Shown piece after piece: positions 1 to 10,081 of a DNA stretch of 64,000 bases. Under the pieces are notes generated by a model. The model searched no databases. It was not told the DNA's origin and worked only from the letters and a program-made list of their open reading frames with translations. The translations under genes were made by a program, and so were the position numbers. Positions within the stretch are counted from its first letter, which is position 1, and every line of letters begins with the position of its first letter. The stretch is from Euryodendron excelsum. Lineage: Eukaryota > Streptophyta > Magnoliopsida > Ericales > Pentaphylacaceae. The stretch covers positions 827,501 to 891,500 of the forward strand of contig CM065382.1 of the NCBI GenBank assembly GCA_033060915.1. The letters are read 5' to 3'.

Positions 1-216
1 ATTTTTTTAGTGTTATTGCGGTTGGCGGGTGCAGAGCAGGGACGGGGACGGGGACAGGTGCGGAGGCGGGAGTGGATAGAGATTTTTACACGCGGGGCGA
101 AAATGAACGTCCAACAAGATATCCGTGCGGGTATGGAGGCGCGGATAGAGGTGAATTTTTTAGATGGATACTAGGATGGAGGTGCCAATACCCGCCCCCG
201 TTCACCGCCATCCCTA
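1..216 (-). mobile_element. terminal part of a non-autonomous hAT-like element
   Basis: This GC-rich stretch ends on the plus strand with GCCATCCCTA at 207-216. Read on the minus strand it starts TAGGGATGGCGGTGAACGGG, which fits the terminal inverted repeat of many plant hAT elements, followed by the GGCGGGTAT-type subterminal sequence those elements carry. The next eight bases (217-224, ATCCTTCA) are the likely target duplication. Directly after it the Copia reverse transcriptase frame resumes in the conserved FEMKD segment, so the element inserted into that retrotransposon. The other terminus lies left of the window. No transposase is visible in the part seen. Confidence 0.6.
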
Positions 217-1543
217 ATCCTTCATCTCAAACTCACGGCTCAGTTGAGTTTTCAATCGATTTATCTCCACCTTGATTTTAAATGCAATCAGCATATCATC
301 AATATATACAAACAAATATATAAAGGATCCATCTGCAAGTCTCCTAAAATAAACACAATGATCGAATTAGCTACAAGTGTACTCAAAGTCCATCATGAAG
401 CTATCAAAACGTATGTACCATTGTTGAAGTGACTGCTTTAAGCTATAGCGAGATTTCTTCAAACTGCAAACCCATTTGTCTTTAACAGTTACTTTAAAAC
501 CTTTAGGTTAAGACATATAAATCTTTTCCTATAGGTTATCATGTAAGAAAGTTGTCTTCACATCGAGTTAAGCTAACTGGAGATTATATTGTGCAACCAA
601 AGCTAGCAATATCCAAATTGATAAATGTTTGACAACTGGAGAGAATACCTCTTTGTAATCAACTCTCTTTATCTAAGCATAGCTCTTAGCTACCAATCTA
701 ACTTTGAATCGCACTCCATCCTTAGCTGTTTGATCATCTTGCTTGTTAAACACCCACTTAAATCCGAATGATTTCTTTCCTCTGAAAAGTGGCACAAGCT
801 ATGTGATACTTCGGTTGGTAGTGCATATGTCACATAGTTTGCATAACATGCCAGTAATCGTATCTTTTTTCACGGCCTATCTGCTATAACTAATTTAGAT
901 TGGCGCGGAGGCACTTTGAATGGACTATTAACCTCATTCTATCATCCTCTGCACCAATAATCATTGAATCCTTTGGAGTAGAAAACTCTACCGTCTGCGA
1001 ATCACTCAATGTTTCACTACTTGTGATGCCTTCATTGGAGTCTTTATGCTTATGTGACATAAGCATCTCAGACTCGTTGAACATGACATTTCTATTGACA
1101 ATGACATTCTTTGACTCCATGCACCAGAGCCTGTATCTTTTTACTCTAAAACTAAAGTTCAAAAACTTTATTTTCTTGACTCTAGGATCAAGCTTATTCT
1201 CCCGAACATGATAATAAGCAGAGCATCTAAAAAATCGAAACATGTAATAATCAATAGCATAAGTACCTTTTCATACTTCCATCAGTGTTTTTCCGCTATT
1301 GGCAACTACAGGTAAACAGTTGATGAGGTGGCTAGCATATATCACAGCTTCAGCCCAAAACTGTTTGTTGAATCCGACATCCAATAACATGTACCGAACC
1401 TCCTCAAGTAAGGTACGGTTCGTCCTTTCTGCTACCCCGTTTTACTATAGGGTTTTTCTCACAGTGAAGTGTCTAACTATTCCTTCTTCCAGTGCCCTTT
1501 ATTGCAAACAAAAGCACACTTGTCTTTGGCAAATTTTTTTCGA

Positions 1544-1816
1544 CTAACTACCACATGTTCTCGAACGAGAACCTCCTCTTCTTCTGGAATTCCTTGCGTC
1601 TAATCTTCCTCTTGCTATAAAGGCTTCACTGGATGTATCATGTTGGCCCTGTTTATCCTTTCTGCGGTACTCATTGTTAACTAGAACACTAAATACGTCG
1701 TTTAAACTAATTTTTTCCTTTCTATACAATAGTGCAGTAATCAAATACTCATATATATTGAACAAAGAATTTAACAGAAGTAAAGACTTATCTTCATCTT
1801 GGATTTCGACATCCAA
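1544..1816 (-). pseudogene. Copia gag fragment (C-terminal half)
   Basis: A 90-codon open stretch on the minus strand reads like the second half of Copia gag, with EDEDKSLLLLNSL and then SSEAFIARGR and an Arg/Ser-rich tail. The CCHC zinc knuckle that should follow is missing and the sequence runs straight into integrase remnants. It is the continuation of the gag N-terminal piece at about 2540-2250, from which it is separated by a roughly 390-bp insertion. Confidence 0.75.
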
Positions 1817-1857
1817 GTTCTACAAGTCAGCAAATGCCTTATTGTAATCATTTAGTG

Positions 1858-2247
1858 TTCTTTGTATTTTTATATTAGATAATGATGGATAGTTAATGAA
1901 GTATATTGACATTTTAATATTTTTGGTAATTTATGACCTTATAATATTATGTATTGATGGAACAATTTTTTTATTATTAATGTGTTTGTTTACTTTATTA
2001 TTTTTAATGTAATATAATTAACTAATTGTAAAAGATTTGTTGCGATTAAGTAGTAATATATGCCGTTTTATTTATTTTAATCAGTGTTATCTTATATATT
2101 TTTCACTTTTTTTAAAAATATTTATACATATAATATATAAAAAATATAATACCATATTCTTTTGCAATGTCCCTACCGTGTCGTGTCCTACACTTTTTAA
2201 AAATTGTCATGTCGACGTGTCCAACACGTATCGTATCTATGTCCGTG
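1858..2247 (-). mobile_element. unclassified ~390-bp insertion inside the Copia gag region
   Basis: Gag coding sequence stops at about 2248 and resumes at about 1857 after AT-rich DNA that does not fit gag. The end next to the N-terminal half carries CACGGACATAGATACGATAC followed by several GACACG-like words, a simple repeat style common at ends of plant dispersed repeats. AAGAA occurs at both junctions and may be a 5-bp target duplication. I cannot assign a superfamily. Confidence 0.45.
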
Positions 2248-2249
2248 CT

Positions 2250-2540
2250 TCTTAGGGTACAAGCGACTCTTAATGCTCTTGGTCATGTATTTGTCCTCCA
2301 GTTTCTATCAAAATTCCTTCACCTTATTTTCTCTCACGACAAAGTACTTCTGATCTTTGGCTAAATAAAAGCAAATTGTTTCACAAGCTTGCCGATTCAA
2401 CTTCTCCCAATCCGCAATTAACATGCTCTCAGGATTGTCCACCAAAGCTATATCTAACTCCTGTTGAATCAAAACGTCTATCACCTCGCATTGCCACATT
2501 CTAAAGTTGTTGGTTCCATCAACTTTTCAATTTTGAACTT
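2250..2540 (-). pseudogene. Copia gag fragment (N-terminal half)
   Basis: Minus-strand translation reads DGTNNFRMWQCEVIDVL, then NRQACETICFYLAKDQKY and KYMTKSIKSRLYPKK. This is the typical N-terminal half of Copia gag. A stop interrupts it near 2306, and the frame is broken at 2247 by an unrelated AT-rich insertion. Confidence 0.75.
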
Positions 2541-3160
2541 TGCATTTGACACAGTGGTCCTATGTCCAGAACTGTTTGTAGTCACTGAACTCCTCTCAGT
2601 TGTAACTTCTACCATCAGAACACTTGATATAGCAAATTCTTGCTCTACAGTTGACTTCAGAGCGGTGAAAAAACTTGAGAGGGGCTCAACTGAAAAAAAA
2701 ACAAAATTCTTTAAGGGCCAAACTGTAATACCAAAAAAAATAGGGACCTAACTACAATTTTAGAAACTTCAAGAGCCTCTCTACAATTAAGAAAACTTCT
2801 CCCTCAATGCGATGTGGTGCTGATTGGGCACTGGCTTGGCAACTAACTAGATGCTCTGGTGGCGTCTAATGTGGTAGATGACTATGCAATGGCATCACTG
2901 ACATATGACTGGTGTCACTACTGACATCACTAATGATGCAAGGCTAATGTCATTGATAACACCACTCGTCTTCTCCAGCAAAAATTGCAAAAGATCTGAA
3001 AAATTTCTCCACGCTTCAGAGGGCTCATACAGGAGCGTTTGGAATCAGTTTTCGATGCCATTTGTTGCAGTGTGTTCATCTCAGCAAGACAAACTTTTGT
3101 TATCGAAAGTTGGATCCAACCAACTTGAAATCTGAGCAGTACCTTACAGTGACAAACCAA

Positions 3161-3175
3161 TGGCTCTAATACCAA
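3161..3175 (-). promoter_or_regulatory. retrotransposon primer-binding site
   Basis: The minus strand reads TTGGTATTAGAGCCA directly after the LTR. This resembles the TGGTATCAGAGC primer-binding site of Copia elements, which is complementary to initiator methionine tRNA. It fixes the orientation of the element and the inner LTR border. Confidence 0.8.
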
Positions 3176-3177
3176 TC

Positions 3178-3901
3178 TGTTGTGCCAAAAGAGCCCAAAA
3201 ACACCCACAAATAGAGAGACACCAAATATAATGTGGTTCAGCAATTTGCCTACGTTCACGACAGGGAAATCAAATCAAATATTCAAAAGGAGAAAATTAC
3301 AACTCTCAACTCTCACAATACAGCAAAGTCTCTCTATCAAACAAATACAACTCTGTGTATATCTCTGCCTCTCTCTATAATTGCACACACTCTTGTGATC
3401 TGCTCACAACTCTGGACCATCAGTATCATTTATACTTAACAACAGCTATGAGAGGTCTCTCAGTAACACAAGGCCGAAGGCATACAGTTGGAGAACGGCA
3501 TTGAATAGATACCATCCTGTGAAGGTCAGTCTCTATCCTAAGATTTCCTAAAGTGCCACTACTCAGTATAAAAGTACATCAATATCCCTCTAGCATACTA
3601 ACTAGATAATGACATTGGTTTTACTCTAAAGGGAGCCCATAAAGGTATTGCACAAGGGTATTTATAACCCTTGCTCATCCGACGCATCGCACACACAATT
3701 TGATTTACGCCAAATGCCTTCAATACCATGGATTTGGTTCCCACGCCAATCCCGGATTTTCTTCCCACGCCTCACGCTGACACAAGCTGCAGCTGAAAAA
3801 AATAGAGCTGAGGAGTAAATACATTCAATGGGAAGTCCATCTCCCACATATAGGGTGGACATCCCTATGCATCCCTAACTTGATAAACCATTTGCCTAAC
3901 A
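3178..3901 (-). repeat. 5' LTR of the Copia element (about 724 bp)
   Basis: The inner border is set by the primer-binding site two bases away, where the minus strand ends GGCACAACA. The outer border is my best fit: TGTTAGGC at 3901-3894, giving the usual TG...CA ends with a matching TGTT/AACA pair. No second LTR is in the window, so length and outer end are inferred and could shift. Confidence 0.55.
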
Positions 3902-5531
3902 ACTCTCTGTCAAACTCCATCAATGATTAGTCTAATTAGTGAATCCTGACATCACAGATTCTTCTCGTATACCTTAATAGAAGGTTCTCATTTGTAGGAG
4001 TTTGAATTTCATTAAGAAGGCCGCATCAAATTTAGTATTATTTCTTATACAACCATTTGCCAAGGGTTGTCATAGGGGAACACGATCTAAATCCGTTAAC
4101 ATGGTACATAGGTAGAGCTTTGCTCTGTGTGCGTATGTATGTCAGTTGGTCACATTTCTGACTTCAAACCTATCTACACCACCATTCCCAAACTAACTCC
4201 TTTCCTTCTTAAATATTGATTTCTTCTCTTTCATCCCACAGGATAAAACATATGTTTCTCCAAGAATTGTTGAATATACTTTCACATAAATGAGAGTTAC
4301 AAAAATTTTGCAATTAGTGTACCACATTCTATCAACTATCTGTCATACAACAAAGACCCCATCCTCCTTTAAGGAAACAATTTTTTCCCACTCTAAATGA
4401 AATTTGAACAAATCATAAACATTGTGGCCTAGAGAAGTCTTGCATCTCTCCAAGCTAATTAGCCACCATATCCAATAATAGTAATCAACAACAATTAGTA
4501 ATTAGAAAGTTCGCAGCACATTCCCACCAGAGTAATCTTTGAGCCATTTGCTGGATAATTCTTGATTCTTAAGTAAATCATGCTCCCTATGGTAGCAGCG
4601 GTGGAAATTTGAGAAAATGGAAGGTAGAAGGGATAGAAAAGCTTACCCTATAAGGAAATAAAGGAACAGGGTGATATATTATTTTATCATTATGCCCTCA
4701 AATGTCAAAAGAGCTGTTATTTAAAGTGGTAAAATGCAACCAAAAAAAAGTATGCTCCCTTCCCTTCTCTTCCTAACAAGAACTAGAAATTCTTCCACTC
4801 CCTCTCCTTTTTGCCCACCCCTTTCCACCCTCCTACTCTTCCTTCCTACAAAATGGTGTCTAAATGTAACATGATATCCTGCAGTGAAATCTGAAAGTGG
4901 GCTTGGCGGGAGATGATGGATTACTCCATGTAGCATACAAGCCATTTAAACCACGGGTACCACAAATTACTATCATAACAGATATATTTATTATTTTTAT
5001 TATAAATTTTGACACCAACAGACTAAAGGTGTCCAACACCTAAAACCCATCCTCAGCGGTAAAATGAGCTAAAATATGGATGGCAAAAGAGAATGCAACA
5101 ACCATTCTGTCAGATGTGGTCTTGGGCCTTTTGGCCCTGTTCTTTTTCATGTAGACCAGAATTCAAATAGAGAAACAAAGCATGAAACCAGCAATGCAAA
5201 TGTGATCTGACAAAATAAAGGTTGAACCTCAAAATTACTATTTTTATATAAGTTTCATGCGCTACAAATTAAAGGTTGGTCCAAACCAACAGCTTCCAAA
5301 TAGGACAGGAGGATGTTGCATGTACTATAACACCATATTCTGTAAGATTTGATCTCGGTCTTGTTCTTGTCCATGTTGACCAAAAATATGACATTTACAT
5401 GGACTGTACAGCACGAACTAAACAGTGAGAGTGATCTGTTCTTTCGGTGAACCTTTTAAATTTAAGGAAAACTCAAACGTTCATTGACATCAATCAGTGA
5501 CAAACAAAATTAATGTATTCAGTGCGTTTAC
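3902..5531 (-). other. non-coding DNA, likely the proximal part of RH24 intron 1
   Basis: No coding exon or helicase motif is visible on the minus strand. The stretch lies between the RH24 exon 1 donor at 5531 and the Copia LTR. A vague internal repetition is seen around 5110-5160 and 5335-5395, where a CTGT(C/A)AGAT...GACCA pattern recurs. Confidence 0.5.
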
Positions 5532-6135
5532 CTGATATAGAAGGTTTCTCCTCATAAAAATCCTTATTAAACGGCTCATAATCCATCGAACTATGATCCA
5601 AGGCGGGAATTGGCTCAATCTTCTTCTTGTCAAGCACAACCGGATTATCATCCGAATCGTACTCAATCAATCCGGCATCCACGGCTTTGGCCGCAGCATA
5701 AACCTCTTCATCCGAATCGTAACCGGCATGAAGAGCATCTGACGCCAGTGTCAACCCTACATCCTTCTTCGCCCTCAAGAAACTCTCCATCGGATCATCC
5801 TCTTCATCGTCCCTATACTTCTCTAACTTCTCTTTCGCCTTCGGAGGCTGCGCAACCCTCATCTCCTCGTGAATACCCTCCATAAACGCATCAAGAGGGT
5901 CGATTTCGTCATCCTTGCCATCGCCACCATCCCCGCCCTTTTCCGTGGCGTCGTTCGAACCGTCTAGATCATCGTATTCGATGTCGTCTAGGTCAGTATC
6001 TTCGTAGTTGTCGTGGCCGCCAGAGCGCGATGAAGGTGGCACGAATAGTCTCTGTGGAGCTTGCGACCGCTCGAAGTTGTACGTTGTTTGGCGATTGATG
6101 CCGAAGCCTTCGAATCCGAACTTCCTCTTCGACAT
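5532..6135 (-). CDS. RH24: DEAD-box ATP-dependent RNA helicase RH24, first coding exon (partial)
   Basis: The exon encodes about 201 residues from MSKRKFGFEGFGINRQTTYN to EEKPSISG. This is the N-terminal, acidic, low-complexity region of plant RH24-type DEAD-box helicases, related to human DDX42 and implicated in RNA/spliceosome work. Recognisable blocks are ERSQAPQRLFVPP, EIDPLDAFMEGIHEEM, GYDSDEEVYAAAKAVDAG and LDHSSMDYEPFNKDFYEE. The start at 6135 is chosen because family members begin MS(N/K)RKFG; an in-frame ATG seven codons upstream is less likely. The exon ends in a good donor (CAG|GTAAAC) at phase 1. The helicase core (Q motif, Walker A, DEAD) is not present in the 5.5 kb downstream. 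It must lie beyond the left edge after a long transposon-filled intron, or have been lost. Confidence 0.85.
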
Positions 6136-6898
6136 CTGTGATTGACGTTCTTGCACAGAATGGAACCCTAAATTGGCCTTGAGAGGGTCTCTAGTAAAAC
6201 CCTAACTCCATACTTCGTTCTGATATATGTTTGCGATGCCAATAACATATTGTTGCTAGTACCCTGCGGGCAAAGGTCGCCGACTATGGCTCCAACAGGA
6301 TACGCTAGGGTGCGATGTAGGTTTCGATTTTCTAAGTTTCTTTTTTTGTTGTAAAAAATATTAAGATATAAAAAACACAACATATATCATATATTTTTAC
6401 TCTTATCCAATCATATTTCCTTTGATAATATTAGTAATGCAAACTTAAATATTTTATTATAAAAATAGGACTAAATCTTTAATTCCACACCCCCCTCAAG
6501 TGATGTTGTGTTTGAAAAATAAAATGATATAATTTAAATTTCTTATTTTTATTTGGTTAGGCTTTGAAAATACAAAAAAACAAATGAATAAGCATTCATG
6601 AAAAAAATCTAATAATTAATGTGTAAAGGTGATTTAATTTGCTTATATTTTTTTTATAGTTGGACCTTGAGTTTTCAATAGAAATGCTTTTTCAGCTTTT
6701 GTGTACAAGGGTTCTTCCCTAGAGCTTTTCAGCCGTTCGAAACTTTTAACACCATATCCTAAGCCATAGACCATAGGGAATGTCTAGCATTCAAACCCTC
6801 TCTATTTCTCGTAAGACTTCAGAGAGAATATAGGAGAGATGGAACAACTTCCGAACTACTACGATAATTCAATAGCAACAATAACTTGCTTTTTGTGG

Positions 6899-7095
6899 TT
6901 CATTTGGTAAAAAATTTTAGCCTAACTTTTTTTTTAAATTATAAGTAAAAAAAAGTTAATTTTTTTTACTTTTTTACCTTTTACTTTTTACTTATCTTTA
7001 GTTCATAAAAATAAAAAAGTAAAAAAATTTAATTTTTATTATAAACCAAAAAATTAAATTAAAAGATTAAATTTTTTTTATATCAAACGGACTTT
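6899..7095. mobile_element. AT-rich snapback MITE-like element
   Basis: The left end reads GTTCATTTGGTA and the right end, reverse-complemented, reads GTCCGTTTGATA, so the ends are imperfect inverted repeats (9 of 12 bases agree). The interior is almost entirely A/T with long self-complementary AAAGTAAAAAA / TTTTTTACTTT tracts. Size and style fit a miniature inverted-repeat element. No clear target duplication was identified. Confidence 0.4.
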
Positions 7096-8218
7096 TAGAA
7101 AAGTCAGTTCCATTCTCAAACCAACCAACAATCTCAATAAAATTTTTTGTTGCATTAACAGATATCATGCTAGGATAATTTCATGTCTATTAGCCCTGCC
7201 CTTACAATTAAGGTTACGTGATAATCTTCAGCATACCAACATCCTTTCCACCTTTTTTTTTTTTCTTTTTTGTCCTTTTTATTGTTCTCATTGGTCTTAA
7301 TTGCAGGCGAAGCTACGGAATGAGCAAAGCATTTAGGATAACGGAATCAAAATGTCAATAAGAAACAATATATTAGAATGGTAATTGTCATGAGTCATGA
7401 CGTAAATGCAAAACGTCATAATCCGTCAATCCATACTTTTGAAAGCCCTGTCTAGATTTCTCTCTCATATATTGATTTGCAGGGTGTTGAGATATATATT
7501 ATTACTGAGTATTGCAAAGCATACGAACATCAGAAAATTCTACAAAATAGGTGGGCCATTGCTTTGATGACATTGATTGTGTTCGTATGGGGCAGTTGGT
7601 GGCATCATTTGTCATTGTAATGGGCTGATGATTCTGCACTTGCACGTGTCATTCATGTATGTATTTAGCTAATGGGGGACTAAACTCTTTGACTTTTCAC
7701 GAAATTAAGTTGTGGGATTGAATTAGTAATTTAGGTATCTAATTTTATTCCCACCTAGTCTTACAAAATAAGTTAAAATAAATAATTCAGAATTTTAGAA
7801 TTGTAAATCAAATTACGAAATTATCCAACCAAAAGTTTGGTACCTTCTCGGCATTGGTGGGCCCAGAATTGGTGTCGAGGGGTTAAAGTATAATTTTTAA
7901 ACTATTATAATAACTAATGTAAAAAAAATTAAATTTTTTGAAGGTCAATAAATTATATTGAATTATTGATACCAAAATATTATTCAATTGTCCTAGAGAG
8001 CCAAAACAGATTAAATCATTTTGTACGTTATTCATGAGTTGCTATAAAAAATATATATATATAATAAGAGGTACAAAGAATTTTAAAAGTTTTAAAGAAC
8101 CGGAGTTCACACTAATGCTGTTCATGTCATTTTGTGATTAGTTATTATTTATATAATACCTAAAATTTAAGCCGTCAGATGATTTGTCGGTTGAAAAAAA
8201 GAAAAAAAGAATTACAAA

Positions 8219-8341
8219 GTTACCATTTACCAAATTTGTAGCCCAAAACTTATTATAAGATTATTAATTATCCCATATCAGTTACCATTTACCAAATTTG
8301 TAGCCCAAAACTTATTATAAGATTATTAATTATCCCATATC
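8219..8341. repeat. 62-bp perfect tandem duplication
   Basis: The unit beginning GTTACCATTTACCAAATTTG at 8219 is repeated from 8281 with a period of 62 bases. The two copies are identical up to the last base or two. A recent slippage or unequal exchange event is the simplest cause. Confidence 0.95.
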
Positions 8342-10081
8342 CCATCCACAAAACAAACTTGGCCTTTCTTTACAGTCCACGAACGCTGTCGGTTTTCAAT
8401 GCCTTCTTAGGTGTCACCATCGATCAACCAAACAATTGCTACGTTGGCTGGAAAGGTTAACTTAAAACCACTATCAACCACGTGGCAATGGTTAAGCCAG
8501 GTGATAGACGCGCACGATTTTTAACGTAAAATTTATAATGAGAATATGCCATTTCGTTTTAATCTTGTATTATGTGTTGGTGTCACGGTTAAAAAATAAA
8601 TAAAGCAAGCCTTACTTTGTTAGACATTGGCCGTATGAGAAGGACTTGTAGAGCAATTTTATCTCTGGGCTGAGTTGAATATCCTGAAAAATAGACAATT
8701 TTAGAGCCAACTAGAGATTTATAAGCCACTTGAAAATAAAATAAGAAAACGTTTGGATCAGCCGATAACTTAACTTATTTAAGTAATTTATAATTTTTTT
8801 TTTACTGTTTGTTCGTTTTCAGTAAAAAGTCAGAGAACATAACCCAAAATCTAAAGTAGAAAATTGAATTCTCAGTGAAACACTAATAAAGACAAAAAAA
8901 AAAAAAAAAAAAGAAGTTATATAAGCTGGTCCAAAACTCCAAATGAACACAAAAAAATATCAGGATAAAATTTTCAAAAGGAAAAGGTTTAAGCTCATGT
9001 AGCTTTTTATGGGACTCTTCTTTTTAGGTTTAATATTGCTTGTAAATTGAGGCACGCATCATGCCATTGAATTACACATTGTATGATGATCCAATGGTCA
9101 AATTTTACTTTAAAATTCAATCAAAATATATTGCATGCATTAATCAACATGAGCTCTCTCTATTATGCTTGTGGGTGATTTCTATTTTTACCAAAAAGAT
9201 TTTCTTAATATCACGCTGATGTGAAACATATATAATTTTCTATTGGTTGTAGTAGGGAACTATTTTTTGGAGGCCAGACATTAAAATCAAATTTCCTTTT
9301 TTGTTATATGGATCTTAGGGGTGTTTTTGACTTTTTCAAAACTGAAATACACATAAAAATTAGAGTAAATGAGCAAAAAGCTGCTTATTTATTAAGTAGC
9401 TTTTTTAATTAAAAATTATTTTAATTTTATTTTGATGATGTTATGCATATTTATAAAAAAAATAAATAAAACTTTGGTTAAGAAAGCGGGATGAAAATAA
9501 GCTTGTTTATAAGATGGGCTACGAGGAGATTAACGGTTCCTGTTCGTAGACGAGCCTGATTAGATATACCGTGCAGGGAAGAACCCTGGACTGGCAGTAC
9601 AGATTATAAATCACCCATCTTCTTGCAGACGCTTAAACGGTGACGTGAATGACGCGATGGTTTTTTACCGTTAAGTTATACTTTTCCCTCAGAGGCGCAC
9701 GTTAGGCGAGCAATAAACAAAAGCCTGCGCTCCCAAAAGAACCCAAAATAAAATAGAAAAAACAAAGAAGTTAATCGAAAGCTTCAGTACTGATAACGGA
9801 GTGAAGCGAACGATATCTCCCACCAAAGAGTCATAATTTTCTCTCTAGAAGAAGATTGAATTCTCAGAGCTCGAAATGGCGTTCGCGTCTCGAAATTCTC
9901 AATTTGGACTTCATATTCCGATGATATTGCGACCGCTCGATCCTCGTTCAATGGCTGATACAAATGGTTTTTACTAGTGTTTCTTGATATTCAAAGTATT
10001 GTGCTCATCTTCGGAGCGATCTGGCCGTCGTTTTGATTGAATCTTACAGATCTGGAGCCCTCATGTGAATTGCCGTCGGTG

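Larger units (their letters stand above)
217..3901 (-). mobile_element. degenerate Ty1/Copia LTR retrotransposon (one LTR, gag, integrase remnant, RT)
   Basis: Read on the minus strand, the order is LTR (3901-3178), primer-binding site (3175-3161), leader, gag (about 2540-2250 and 1860-1545), the C-terminal end of integrase (about 1540-890), then reverse transcriptase (about 800-217). Gag shows the Copia phrases NRQACETICFYLAKDQKY and LLLLNSL. Integrase shows YRLWCMESK. RT shows YIDDMLIA in place of the usual YVDDMLIA. The zinc knuckle, protease and most of the integrase core are deleted between about 1544 and 1540. Frameshifts and stops are scattered through every part, so it is inactive. 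The 3' part is lost at the hAT insertion or beyond the window. It lies in the same orientation as RH24, apparently inside that gene's first intron. Confidence 0.85.
6136..10081. other. intergenic region between divergent RH24 and RLK genes
   Basis: About 3.9 kb without a convincing gene. It should hold both promoters, since RH24 reads left and the RLK reads right. It contains an AT-rich palindromic MITE-like segment (about 6899-7095), a 62-bp tandem duplication (8219-8341), an 18-base poly-A run near 8894-8912 and other AT-rich low-complexity DNA. Transcribed RLK leader probably begins around 9.8 kb. Confidence 0.6.

Noticed and set aside
4721..4945. 74-codon minus-strand frame between RH24 exon 1 and the LTR, considered as RH24 exon 2
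   Set aside because: It has no helicase motif and does not continue the family sequence after EEKPSISG.
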